This document shows positions 37,221 through 46,301 of a DNA stretch of 58,462 bases, piece by piece. How positions within the stretch are numbered: the first letter of the stretch is position 1; each line of letters opens with the position of its first letter. The stretch spans positions 1 to 58,462 of the forward strand of contig JAFMMH010000003.1 of the NCBI GenBank assembly GCA_017851655.1, in the 5' to 3' direction. A program made the position numbers and the translations under genes. The notes below the pieces were generated by a model. That model searched no databases. It had not been told where the DNA came from and saw only the letters and a program-made list of their open reading frames with translations. The DNA comes from Flavobacteriaceae bacterium. GTDB lineage: Bacteria; Bacteroidota; Bacteroidia; Flavobacteriales; Flavobacteriaceae.

Positions 37221-39320
37221 TCAGCTTATGAAATTCCAAATATTAGAATCAAAGCTTAAAGCGGCAAGTGTTTTTTTAATACATTGATGATCAGGATGTT
37301 TGAGTGACGGATCTTCTTTTAAGATCTTTAAGGCACTTTCACGTGCAGCCTTAAGTAGAGATTGATCTTTGATTATATCTGCAATTTTAAACTGAAGAAT
37401 TCCACTTTGCTGAGTCCCCATAATATTACCAGGGCCTCTAAGTTTTAAATCTACTTCAGCAATTTGAAAACCATCATTAGTTTTTACCATGGTTTCCATT
37501 CGTATTTGGGATTCTTGACTACGTTTTTGTCCTGTCATAAGAATACAGTAACTCTGATCTGCACCTCTACCCACACGTCCTCTTAATTGATGTAATTGCG
37601 ATAAACCAAAGCGTTCAGCACTTTCAATGATCATGACAGAGGCATTGGGAACATTTACACCAACCTCAATGACTGTTGTTGCAACCATAATCTGAGTTTT
37701 CCCATCAATAAAGCGTTGCATCTCATATGCTTTGTCCTCGGACTTCATTTGTCCGTGAACAATACTGATCTGATAATCGGGGAGGGGAAAGCTTCTAGAT
37801 AAGCTTTCATAGCCATCCATCAAATCTTTATAGTCTAATTTTGAGGATTCTTGAATCAAAGGATACACTACATATATTTGTCTTCCTAAAGCAATTTGTT
37901 CTTTCACAAAAGCAAAAACTTTAAGTCTATTCGAATCCGTTCGATGTAATGTTTTAATTTTTTTTCTTCCTGGTGGAAGTTCGTCAATTACTGAAAGGTC
38001 TAAGTCACCATATACACTCATAGCAAGTGTTCGAGGGATCGGTGTTGCTGTCATGACTAAAATATGGGGTGGAAGTTCGTTTTTCTTCCAAAGTTTAGAG
38101 CGTTGAGCTACCCCAAAACGATGTTGTTCGTCAATTATAGCTAGTCCCAATTTATTAAATTGAACAGTATCTTCAAGTACAGCGTGCGTTCCAATGAGTA
38201 TGGGGATTTTCCCATTATTTAGTCCTTCGTGTAAGGCTTGACGTTCTTTTTTAGAGGTGCTTCCTGTTAAAAGTGCAACGGGGATTTGAAGGGCCTCCAA
38301 CTGTTCTGAAAGCGAATGATAATGCTGCTGAGCAAGAATTTCTGTTGGAGCAACTAAACAAGCTTGAAATCCATTGTCTATGGCGATAAGCATTAAAAGG
38401 AGCGCTACAATAGTTTTCCCAGAACCTACATCTCCTTGAAGCAAACGATTCATCTGTCTTCCTGTGCCCATGTCCATTCGTATTTCTTTCACAACACGTT
38501 TTTGAGCTTTGGTCAATTCAAATGTGAGGTGCTTCTCAAAAAACTGATGAAAATTAATTCCAATTTTTTCAAAAACATGCCCTTTAATTTTTTGTTTTCG
38601 TTGTACATTTTTTAAAACCAATTGCATTTGCATGTAAAAAAACTCTTCGAATTTTAATCGCATCTGAGCCCTACTTAATAGGTGTTGAGAAATTGGAAAA
38701 TGGACTTGTCTCAAAGCATCATCTTTAGGAATAAGCTTAAATTGATCTAATAAATGTTTTGGAAGAGTCTCTGAAAAAGCATTGCTTTTTGTTTCTAAAA
38801 GACTGGTCATTAGTTTTTGGAGTACTTTTTGTGAAACCCCTTTATTTATGAGTTTTTCCGAAGATGAATAAATGGGATAAAAAAGCATTTTTGCACTCTG
38901 CTGAAAAATTGATTCCAACTCAAATTCAGGATGTGGAATACTGGCTTTACCCTTAAACCAGTTTAGCCGGCCAAATACAACATAAGTCTCATTTATTTTG
39001 AGGAGCTCACGAATCCACTGATGTCCTCGAAACCAAACTAATTCCATACTCCCAGTCTCGTCTTCAAACTGAGCAACCATCCGTTTTCCCCTCTTTTGAG
39101 TAATAAAATTAATGGATGTAACCTTCCCTTTGATTTGTATTTCAGCATTCGTTCTTGGCAATTCTCCAATACTGTAAAACCGGCTTCGATCGATGTAACG
39201 GTTTGGAAAAAAATGCAATAAATCTTGAAAGGTGACGAGTTGCAATTCCTCCTTTAGCAAACGAGCACGATCTGGACCCACTCCTTTTAAATAAACCAAC
39301 GGTGTTTGCATAACATCCAT
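37221..39320 (-). CDS. recG: ATP-dependent DNA helicase RecG
   Basis: Branch-migrating helicase that remodels stalled forks and recombination intermediates. Length is 699 residues. The N-terminal wedge/OB part (LKGVGPDRARLLKEEL at about 10-25, then IKGKVTSINFITQKRGKRMV) is followed by helicase motifs: LLQGDVGSGKTIVALLL (I), AIIDEQHRFGVAQR (II), VMTATPIPRTLAMSVYGDLD (III), VATTVIEVGVNVPNASVMI (V), SERFGLSQLHQLRGRVGRG (VI), and the TRG-like RGPGNIMGTQQSG. Start MDVMQTPLVYL, with MQTPLVYL (39311) as a nearby alternative. It is 53 bases upstream of pheT on the same strand. Confidence 0.96.
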   Translation of the reverse strand: MDVMQTPLVYLKGVGPDRARLLKEELQLVTFQDLLHFFPNRYIDRSRFYSIGELPRTNAEIQIKGKVTSINFITQKRGKRMVAQFEDETGSMELVWFRGHQWIRELLKINETYVVFGRLNWFKGKASIPHPEFELESIFQQSAKMLFYPIYSSSEKLINKGVSQKVLQKLMTSLLETKSNAFSETLPKHLLDQFKLIPKDDALRQVHFPISQHLLSRAQMRLKFEEFFYMQMQLVLKNVQRKQKIKGHVFEKIGINFHQFFEKHLTFELTKAQKRVVKEIRMDMGTGRQMNRLLQGDVGSGKTIVALLLMLIAIDNGFQACLVAPTEILAQQHYHSLSEQLEALQIPVALLTGSTSKKERQALHEGLNNGKIPILIGTHAVLEDTVQFNKLGLAIIDEQHRFGVAQRSKLWKKNELPPHILVMTATPIPRTLAMSVYGDLDLSVIDELPPGRKKIKTLHRTDSNRLKVFAFVKEQIALGRQIYVVYPLIQESSKLDYKDLMDGYESLSRSFPLPDYQISIVHGQMKSEDKAYEMQRFIDGKTQIMVATTVIEVGVNVPNASVMIIESAERFGLSQLHQLRGRVGRGADQSYCILMTGQKRSQESQIRMETMVKTNDGFQIAEVDLKLRGPGNIMGTQQSGILQFKIADIIKDQSLLKAARESALKILKEDPSLKHPDHQCIKKTLAALSFDSNIWNFIS

Positions 39321-39387
39321 AATATTTTTTATTTTTAGCCCAACGACTCAGGGTGTAAATTTAATTAGTAAACCCCAATATAGAGAC

Positions 39388-40278
39388 ATGCGTGCACTAG
39401 TAATTTCAGGCGGAGGAAGTAAGGGGGCTTTTGCCGGTGGCATTACCCAATACTTATTGGAAGAAGAAAAACAGTCCTATGATTTGTTTTTGGGGACTTC
39501 TACAGGAAGCCTATTAGTGTCACATTTGGCACTCAATAAAATTGAGACTCTAAAAGAATCATATACCCAGGTGAATCAGTCCAGTATTTTTAGCAGCAAC
39601 CCTTTTCTTGTTGTTAATCGAAAAGGAGAGGAGCGAATAAAAATTAATCATATGAATGTTTTAATGAATTTTATTCGTGGAAGTAAAACTTTTGGAGAAA
39701 GTCATAATTTGAGAAAATTAATTGAGCAACAGATCAGTTTAAAAGATTTTCATGCTTTACAAAAAAGTGAAAAAGAAGTGGTCGTTTGTGTTTCAAATCT
39801 TACCGTAAATTCAGTTGAATTCAAAAAATTAAAAGATTGTGACTATTCCGATTTTTTAGACTGGGTATGGATATCTTGTAACTATGTTCCATTTATGAGC
39901 CTAGTTACCAAAAACAATTGTGAATATGCAGACGGAGGATTGGGATGTGTCATTCCTATAGAAAAAGCCATTTCTATGGGAGCAACACATGTCGATGCAA
40001 TTCTTTTAAATACTGAATTTCAACAAACCAATCGGGTACACTCCAGAAATCCATTTAATACTTTAGGCTCTATTTTTGGTTTTATTTCAGACCGCATTGA
40101 ATCTCAAAATATGCATATAGGTAAATTGGTGGCTCAGGACAACAACACTTCTATTCGAATGTTCTACACACCAAAAATTCTCACAACAAATTCCTTGATT
40201 TTCAATAAAGAACAAATGAAAGAATGGTGGCAACAAGGCTGGGAATATGCCAGAGATAAAGCGCTTAATTCATCTTAA
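39388..40278 (+). CDS. Patatin-like phospholipase
   Basis: 296 residues. The patatin fold is marked by the oxyanion loop SGGGSKGAFAGG (residues about 7-18), the nucleophile GTSTGS (Gly-x-Ser-x-Gly) and the catalytic Asp in YADGGLGCVIP. There is no signal peptide, so the enzyme is cytosolic or peripheral on the inner membrane. Expected activity is acyl-ester hydrolysis on lipids; the substrate is unknown. Its 3' end overlaps the convergent M20 peptidase by 14 bases (40265-40278). Confidence 0.92.
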   Translation: MRALVISGGGSKGAFAGGITQYLLEEEKQSYDLFLGTSTGSLLVSHLALNKIETLKESYTQVNQSSIFSSNPFLVVNRKGEERIKINHMNVLMNFIRGSKTFGESHNLRKLIEQQISLKDFHALQKSEKEVVVCVSNLTVNSVEFKKLKDCDYSDFLDWVWISCNYVPFMSLVTKNNCEYADGGLGCVIPIEKAISMGATHVDAILLNTEFQQTNRVHSRNPFNTLGSIFGFISDRIESQNMHIGKLVAQDNNTSIRMFYTPKILTTNSLIFNKEQMKEWWQQGWEYARDKALNSS

Positions 40279-41548
40279 GATAATCTACAGCTAAATTACT
40301 CAACGCCTCAACACCTAGTTTCATTCCAGCATCATCTACTTCAAAAGAAGGGGTGTGATGAGAAGGAGCTTCGCTTTCTTTCATACTCAAGGGTGTTCCT
40401 CCTAGAAAAAAGAAAAGTCCTGGAACTTCGTTTTGGAAGTAGGAAAAGTCTTCAGCTCCTGTAATGGCTTTAATTTCTATTACGTTTTTTTCTCCTGCAA
40501 CTCGTTGTAAAGTTGGAATCATTTTTTTAGTCAACAATTCATTATTGAAAGTAATATCTGCACCGTCTTGAATATCAATAGTTGCTTCTGCACGAAAGGC
40601 TTTCGCAATAGCAGGAACCATTTCTTCCATCCTTGTCCTGATTAATTCTTTCATATCACGATCCAAAGTCCTGATGGTTCCTATCATTTCTAAACTTTCA
40701 GGAATGATGTTAAACCGAATCCCAGAATGGATTGATCCAACTGAAATAACAGCTCCTTCTTTAGTAAGTTGAGATTCACGACTAATTATAGTTTGTAACC
40801 CGTTAATGATTTGTGCACTTGCTACGATTGGGTCCACACTTTGCCAAGGTGTAGAACCGTGCGCTTGTTTCCCTTTTACATTGATCACAAAACGTTGAGA
40901 GGCAGCCATCATTCCTCCTGGTTTATAAGTTATTTTACCTACATGGGTTCCCGAGTTTATGTGCAATCCAAAGATTGCATCTACTTTAGGGTTTTCAAGT
41001 ACTCCTTCTTCAACCATTAATTTTGCCCCACCTTTTTCTCCTGGTGGTGGGCCTTCTTCAGCTGGTTGAAAGATGAACTTAATAGTTCCTGGAAAATTTC
41101 TATTCTTTGAGAGTACCTCAGCGACTCCCATCAAAATGGCTACATGAGTATCGTGACCGCAGGCGTGCATAACTCCAGTTTCTTGACCATTAAATATCGA
41201 CCTAACTTTTGATTTATAAGGAAGATTATTTCGCTCAACTACGGGCAGGGCATCCATGTCAGCTCTTAAGGCTACTACTTTTCCTTTTTTGTTTCCTTTT
41301 AGTAAGCCTACAACACCAGTGTGTGCCACTCCAGTCTGTACTTCAATACCAAGTGATTCTAGATGCTTAGCAACATACTCGGCTGTTTTAAACTCCCTAT
41401 TAGAAAGTTCTGGGTTTTCATGAATATGATGTCTCCACTCAATGAGTTTAGACTCGACATCATTAAAATGATTTGGATTGATTTGTGCAAAAAGGATAGC
41501 TGTATATCCAAAAACAAAAAGCAGTGAGTATAAGAGATTTGATTTCAA
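40265..41548 (-). CDS. M20-family amidohydrolase (N-acyl-amino-acid type), exported
   Basis: 427 residues. A signal peptide (MKSNLLYSLLFVFGYTAILFAQ) is followed by the M20D peptidase/amidohydrolase core: VALRADMDALPV, VMHACGHDTHVAILMG with metal-binding Cys-Gly-His-Asp, FIFQPAEEGPPPGEKGG (metal-binding Glu-Glu), and a C-terminal EIKAITGAEDFSYFQNEVP with a late metal ligand. Family members hydrolyse N-acyl amino acids, hippurate or auxin conjugates. The start is a TTG at 41548, the only start codon that keeps the full signal peptide. It converges on the patatin gene. Confidence 0.92.
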   Translation of the reverse strand: MKSNLLYSLLFVFGYTAILFAQINPNHFNDVESKLIEWRHHIHENPELSNREFKTAEYVAKHLESLGIEVQTGVAHTGVVGLLKGNKKGKVVALRADMDALPVVERNNLPYKSKVRSIFNGQETGVMHACGHDTHVAILMGVAEVLSKNRNFPGTIKFIFQPAEEGPPPGEKGGAKLMVEEGVLENPKVDAIFGLHINSGTHVGKITYKPGGMMAASQRFVINVKGKQAHGSTPWQSVDPIVASAQIINGLQTIISRESQLTKEGAVISVGSIHSGIRFNIIPESLEMIGTIRTLDRDMKELIRTRMEEMVPAIAKAFRAEATIDIQDGADITFNNELLTKKMIPTLQRVAGEKNVIEIKAITGAEDFSYFQNEVPGLFFFLGGTPLSMKESEAPSHHTPSFEVDDAGMKLGVEALSNLAVDYLKMN

Positions 41549-41634
41549 AATGTTTTTTTTTTAAATATAGATGTTTATAATTAATTTGTCTAATCGATGA
41601 GAGAAAATAGATTATCCCTACTTTTAAGGGCGAT

Positions 41635-43959
41635 ATGAAAGAAGTTCCAAAAACCTTCCTAGAATCCTTAAATGAAGCACAACGAGACCCGGTTTTACAC
41701 AAGGAGGGGCCTTTGATTGTTATTGCTGGTGCAGGTTCTGGAAAAACACGTGTCCTCACTTATAGGATTGCAAACTTAATGGCATCAGGAGTAGATGCAT
41801 TTTCAATTTTGGCATTAACTTTTACAAACAAAGCTGCACGTGAAATGAAGTCGAGAATCGCAGAGTTGGTTGGAGAAAGTGAAGCTAAGAATCTTTGGAT
41901 GGGAACATTTCATTCCGTATTTGCAAGAATCCTAAGGCATGAAGGAGAAAAACTAGGCTTTCCTTCAAATTTCACCATCTATGATACCCAAGACTCCGAT
42001 CGATTGATTGCTTCAATCATAAAGGAAATGGGATTGGATAAAGATATTTATAAATACAAACAAGTCCGAAGTCGAATTTCTGCATTTAAAAACAGTCTTA
42101 TTACTGTGAAAGCCTATTACAATGACACTGACCTTCAAGAAGCTGACGCCATGTCCAAACGCCCTGAAATGGGAGCCATTTACAAAGAATATGTAGATCG
42201 ATGTTTTAAAGCAGGTGCTATGGATTTCGATGATTTATTACTTAGAACAAATGAACTTCTAAATAGACATCCAGATGTTTTAGCTAAATACCAAGATCGG
42301 TTTCGATACATTATGGTAGATGAGTACCAAGATACAAACCACTCTCAATACCTAATTGTTCGGGCACTGTCAGATCGATACCAAAACATTTGTGTAGTTG
42401 GAGATGATGCACAAAGTATTTATGCCTTTCGAGGAGCCAATATCAATAATATCCTCAACTTTCAAAAAGATTACGATGATGTAGCCTTATATAGATTAGA
42501 GCAAAATTATCGTTCTACAAAAACAATTGTAAACGCTGCAAATTCAATCATTAATCATAACCAAACAAAAATTGATAAAGTAGTTTGGACAGCTAATGAT
42601 GTGGGCAGTCAGATTCAATTAAACATGCTTTCAACAGATGCTGAGGAAGGAAGACATGTAGCTTCGACTATTTTTGAACATAAAATGCAATCCCAACGAA
42701 AGAATTCAGATTTCGCCATTCTGTATCGAACCAACGCACAATCTCGGGCAATGGAAGATGCACTTAGAAAAAGGGATATACCTTACCGAATTTATGGAGG
42801 ATTGTCTTTTTATCAGCGAAAAGAAATTAAAGATATCCTGGCTTATTTGAGATTGATTGTAAACCCCAAAGATGAGGAGAGCTTAAAACGAATCATTAAT
42901 TATCCCGCCAGAGGAATAGGACAGACAACAGTCGACAAATTGGTTGTAGCTTCAAAACAGTTCAATCTTTCGCTATTTGAAACGATTAATAAAGCCAGAG
43001 AGCTAGACTTAAAATTTAATGCAGGCACACTTTTAAAACTCTCCGATTTTACACTTTTAATCCAGCGATTTCAGATAGAAAATGAAGCCTTAAATGCTTT
43101 TGAAATGGCAGATCTCGTTACAAAAAAGGTCGGGTTTGTTCAGGAACTTAAAAAAGATGCTACACCAGAAGGTATTGCACGTATTGAAAACGTAGAAGAG
43201 CTTCTTAATGGAATGCGTGATTTTATTGAGGGTCAAGAAGAATTAGCAGACGCTACTGGGAGTCTTTCAGAATTCTTGGAGGATGTTGCCTTGGCTACAG
43301 ATTTAGATAAGGATGATGATCCTAATAGTGATCGGGTTGCTCTAATGACTATTCACCTAGCTAAGGGCTTGGAGTTTCCTTTTGTTTTTATCGTTGGAAT
43401 GGAAGAAGATTTATTCCCCTCAGCGATGAGTCTAAATACAAGATCAGAATTGGAAGAAGAAAGACGGCTGTTTTATGTAGCTTTAACTAGAGCAGAGGAA
43501 CGTGCCTTTCTTTCTTACACCTTATCTAGGTATCGTTGGGGAAAATTAATCGATGCTGAGCCGAGTCGTTTTATTGAAGAAATTGATCCTAAATACATCA
43601 ATAGCATTAAGCCCAAAGAATCATACCAGTATAAGCCCTTGATGGATACTTCTATATTCGAAAATGAAAGTCAGCCAAAAAGATTTTTTAAAAAACCCAG
43701 TCCAAAAGAAAAAACCATAACGACTCCAACTCCTACGCAATTGAAAAAATTGAGGGAAATTGATCAAATTAAACCCAGTCAATCAGATCAGGAACCACTT
43801 AAATTGATCGAAGGAATGGAAGTGGAGCATGCAAGATTTGGAACAGGTATAGTACAGTCAATAGAAGGGAATGGTAATGATAAAAAAGCAGTAATTGCTT
43901 TCAAAGGCTTTGGTGTCAAAAACCTTTTACTTCGGTTTGCCAAACTTAAAATCAAATAA
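41635..43959 (+). CDS. UvrD/PcrA-type SF1A helicase
   Basis: 774-residue DNA helicase. Motifs in order: LNEAQRDPVLHKEGPLIVIAGAGSGKTRVL (Q and I), LTFTNKAAREMKSRI (Ia), DEYQDTNHSQ (II), VVGDDAQSIYAFRGA (III), LEQNYRSTKTIV (IV), MTIHLAKGLEFPFVFIVGMEEDLFPS (V) and EEERRLFYVALTRAEERAFL (VI). The C-terminus ends with the Tudor-like GMEVEHARFGTGIVQSIEG module that binds RNA polymerase in PcrA/UvrD. It probably serves nucleotide excision and transcription-coupled repair. The next gene starts 7 bases later, so the two are probably co-transcribed. Confidence 0.95.
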   Translation: MKEVPKTFLESLNEAQRDPVLHKEGPLIVIAGAGSGKTRVLTYRIANLMASGVDAFSILALTFTNKAAREMKSRIAELVGESEAKNLWMGTFHSVFARILRHEGEKLGFPSNFTIYDTQDSDRLIASIIKEMGLDKDIYKYKQVRSRISAFKNSLITVKAYYNDTDLQEADAMSKRPEMGAIYKEYVDRCFKAGAMDFDDLLLRTNELLNRHPDVLAKYQDRFRYIMVDEYQDTNHSQYLIVRALSDRYQNICVVGDDAQSIYAFRGANINNILNFQKDYDDVALYRLEQNYRSTKTIVNAANSIINHNQTKIDKVVWTANDVGSQIQLNMLSTDAEEGRHVASTIFEHKMQSQRKNSDFAILYRTNAQSRAMEDALRKRDIPYRIYGGLSFYQRKEIKDILAYLRLIVNPKDEESLKRIINYPARGIGQTTVDKLVVASKQFNLSLFETINKARELDLKFNAGTLLKLSDFTLLIQRFQIENEALNAFEMADLVTKKVGFVQELKKDATPEGIARIENVEELLNGMRDFIEGQEELADATGSLSEFLEDVALATDLDKDDDPNSDRVALMTIHLAKGLEFPFVFIVGMEEDLFPSAMSLNTRSELEEERRLFYVALTRAEERAFLSYTLSRYRWGKLIDAEPSRFIEEIDPKYINSIKPKESYQYKPLMDTSIFENESQPKRFFKKPSPKEKTITTPTPTQLKKLREIDQIKPSQSDQEPLKLIEGMEVEHARFGTGIVQSIEGNGNDKKAVIAFKGFGVKNLLLRFAKLKIK

Positions 43960-43966
43960 TCTTAAA

Positions 43967-44590
43967 ATGGCAACCTACAAAACGTTCTATTCTGATACAC
44001 CCAATCCAAGACACTTAAGTGAAGCAGCACAAACACTTAACCAGGGAGGGATTGTGATTTTCCCCACAGACACGGTTTATGGACTTGGCTGTCTTAGCTC
44101 AAATAGCAAAGGGCTGGATCGATTTGCGAAGATCAAAGGCGTAAAACTTGAGCAAGCACCCTTCAGCTTTATTTTTCAAGATATTAAGGAGTTATCTCAA
44201 TACGTTGCTCCTATGAATTCTAAAACCTTCAAGTTGGTTAAACGGCTTCTTCCAGGGCCTTATGCATTAATTATGCATGCTGCACAAAAACTTCCAAAAC
44301 CCTTCCAAAAAAGAAAAACTATTGGAGTGAGGATATCGAAACACCCTGTTTTAAAAGCCTTATTGCCTCTATTAGATTCACCCTTGATCACCAGTTCGCT
44401 TCACGATCCTGATGAGATCTTAGACTACACTACTGATCCGGAAAATCTTTTTGAACACTGGGAAGCCAATATTGATTTAATGCTTTCAGATGGTTACGGG
44501 AGTAATATTCCCTCTACTATACTTGATCTTACTAAAGAACCTTTTGAATTAATTAGACAAGGAGCAGGGGAGCTCCCACAAGGATTTTAA
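43967..44590 (+). CDS. YrdC/YciO-family protein (Sua5-like)
   Basis: 207 residues of the YrdC fold. GGIVIFPTDTVYGLGC carries the usual start of the domain, and KTIGVRISKHPVLKALL and ALIMHAAQKL follow. The length and the loss of a C-terminal Sua5 domain fit YciO/TsaC-like proteins. It could make threonylcarbamoyl-AMP for t6A37 modification, as TsaE is also in this window, but YciO paralogs exist that do not. The start is the ATG at 43967 (MATYKTFYSDT); a frame reaching back into the helicase gene is rejected. It converges on the Gfo/Idh gene with 5 bases between. Confidence 0.85.
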   Translation: MATYKTFYSDTPNPRHLSEAAQTLNQGGIVIFPTDTVYGLGCLSSNSKGLDRFAKIKGVKLEQAPFSFIFQDIKELSQYVAPMNSKTFKLVKRLLPGPYALIMHAAQKLPKPFQKRKTIGVRISKHPVLKALLPLLDSPLITSSLHDPDEILDYTTDPENLFEHWEANIDLMLSDGYGSNIPSTILDLTKEPFELIRQGAGELPQGF

Positions 44591-44595
44591 GCAAA

Positions 44596-45567
44596 CTAAT
44601 ATCCAATTCTTTCAATGATTTGATACGCTACTTCTAAAGCTTTTTTACCATCTTCCAATGAAACCAATGGTGTTGTCTTATTCTCGATGCACTTGGCAAA
44701 ATGTTCCAATTCATCCTGAATAGCATTAGTGCTTTGAATGTCAGGGTTCTCAAAATATATTTGTTTTTTCTTTCCCTCAGCATTGGTAAGAAGCAACGCA
44801 AGTTCTTCCTTACTAGCATTGGGATCAATATCTTTCATTTTGACAAGCTCAACTTTTTTTGTCAAAAAATCTAAGGAGATGTATACATTCTTTTGAAAAA
44901 ATCGGGACTTACGCATTTTTTTTAAAGAGATTCTACTCGCTGTAAAATTAGCAACACACCCGTTTTCGAATTCAATGCGAGCATTACTAATATCGGGGGT
45001 TTCACTTATTACAGAAACTCCTGAGGCATGGATATGTTTGACAGGAGATTTAACTACACTCAACACAATATCGATGTCGTGAATCATAAGGTCTAGAACT
45101 ACAGAAACATCCGTACCTCTGGGATTAAATTCTGACAAACGATGAGTTTCAATGAACATTGGTTCGGTTATAGAAGGTAAAACTGCTAAAAAAGCAGGGT
45201 TAAAACGCTCAACATGTCCCACTTGCCCCAAAACTCCATTATCGCGTTCATATTGCACAAGTTTTTTTGCTTCCTCTACACTGTTAGATATGGGTTTTTC
45301 AATAAATACATGCTTTTTATGTTGCATCGCCATCTTTGCAAGCTCATAATGTGCAATTGTAGGAGTAACAATATCAACTACATCAACCGCTTTAATAAGT
45401 TCTTCAGCAGACTCAAAGTAAGTATAGTTTTTCTCAGAACGTATTGTATTTACAATACTTGAATTAGGATCGTGAAATCCAACCAAATTGTAAGCATCTG
45501 AAGCATCCAAAATTTTAAGATGCGTTTTACCCAGATGACCTGCCCCAAAAACTCCAATTTTAAGCAT
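44596..45567 (-). CDS. Gfo/Idh/MocA-family oxidoreductase
   Basis: 323 residues. Rossmann fold with KIGVFGAGHLGKTHLKIL at the N-terminus (GxGxxG), the family motif KKHVFIEKPISNSVEEAKKL with the conserved Glu-Lys-Pro, and a mostly beta C-terminal domain with GQVGHVERFNPAF and a putative catalytic His in LDLMIHDIDIVLS. Substrate unknown (sugar, inositol or biliverdin-like). It starts 72 bases from the divergent pcm start; TACTTTTG (45585-45592, minus) is its probable -7 element. Confidence 0.9.
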   Translation of the reverse strand: MLKIGVFGAGHLGKTHLKILDASDAYNLVGFHDPNSSIVNTIRSEKNYTYFESAEELIKAVDVVDIVTPTIAHYELAKMAMQHKKHVFIEKPISNSVEEAKKLVQYERDNGVLGQVGHVERFNPAFLAVLPSITEPMFIETHRLSEFNPRGTDVSVVLDLMIHDIDIVLSVVKSPVKHIHASGVSVISETPDISNARIEFENGCVANFTASRISLKKMRKSRFFQKNVYISLDFLTKKVELVKMKDIDPNASKEELALLLTNAEGKKKQIYFENPDIQSTNAIQDELEHFAKCIENKTTPLVSLEDGKKALEVAYQIIERIGY

Positions 45568-45584
45568 TGTTTTGACCTTTGTTT

Positions 45585-45592
45585 CAAAAGTA
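45585..45592 (-). promoter_or_regulatory. -7 element of the Gfo/Idh gene
   Basis: TACTTTTG on the minus strand, last G 18 bases before the ATG at 45567. It faces the divergent pcm promoter, 34 bases away. Confidence 0.45.
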
Positions 45593-45625
45593 CAATCAAA
45601 ATATTTATTATTAGAGAAACTACAT

Positions 45626-45633
45626 TATTTTTG
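45626..45633 (+). promoter_or_regulatory. -7 element of pcm
   Basis: TATTTTTG, a full TANNTTTG match; the ATG starts 7 bases after the last G, so the 5' leader should be about 2-3 bases. Confidence 0.5.
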
Positions 45634-45639
45634 TCTGCG

Positions 45640-46281
45640 ATGGAAGACACACCAAAACATCAGGGATTACGTAATCAATTGGTCTCAAAGTTGAGAGAAA
45701 AAGGGATAAGAGATGAGGCTGTATTGAAAGTTATAACTTCAGTGCCTAGACATTTATTTATGGATCCTAGCTTAGTCAATTTTGCATATGAAGATAATGC
45801 ATATCCTATTGCAGCTGATCAAACCATATCACAACCTTATACCGTGGCCTATCAATCCCAATTGTTGGAAGTTGGTCCTTCAGATAAGGTTTTAGAGATC
45901 GGAACTGGGTCAGGGTATCAGACTGCTATTTTATTAGGGTTAACCCCTTTAGTATACACTATAGAACGCCAACAACTTTTGTACAAAAAAACACAACGTT
46001 TATTCTCTAAATTAGGATTAAGACCCAAAAAACATCTGTTTGGTGACGGATATTTGGGTTTTCAAGCAGAAGCTCCTTATGATCGAATTATAGTCACAGC
46101 AGGAGCACCTGAAGTACCTAAAAAACTCTTAAATCAACTGAAAATAGGGGGGAAAATGATTATTCCAATAGGCGATAAAGAGCAACTAATGACTCGGTTT
46201 ACCAAAACATCTTCAACTTCTTTCGATAAAGAAACTTTTGGACGTTTTCGTTTTGTCCCACTATTACAACATAAAAATTAA
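45640..46281 (+). CDS. pcm: Protein-L-isoaspartate O-methyltransferase
   Basis: 213 residues. Repairs isoaspartyl residues in aged proteins by methylation with SAM. Hallmarks are VPRHLFMDPS, the pre-motif AYPIAADQTISQPYTVAYQ, SAM-binding motif I VLEIGTGSGYQTAILLGL and the acceptor-side PYDRIIVTAGAPEVP. The start is MEDTPKHQGLRNQLVSKL (ATG, 45640). An in-frame extension upstream passes through the divergent gene's coding start and is rejected. It is followed by proline dehydrogenase after 20 bases, probably in one transcript. Confidence 0.95.
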   Translation: MEDTPKHQGLRNQLVSKLREKGIRDEAVLKVITSVPRHLFMDPSLVNFAYEDNAYPIAADQTISQPYTVAYQSQLLEVGPSDKVLEIGTGSGYQTAILLGLTPLVYTIERQQLLYKKTQRLFSKLGLRPKKHLFGDGYLGFQAEAPYDRIIVTAGAPEVPKKLLNQLKIGGKMIIPIGDKEQLMTRFTKTSSTSFDKETFGRFRFVPLLQHKN

Positions 46282-46301
46282 TTCCTTTTTTGTCTCAAAT
46301 T

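Noticed and set aside
43895-43966. N-terminal extension of the YrdC protein into the helicase gene
   Set aside because: The ATG at 43967 gives the normal length, and the extension overlaps the UvrD coding end.
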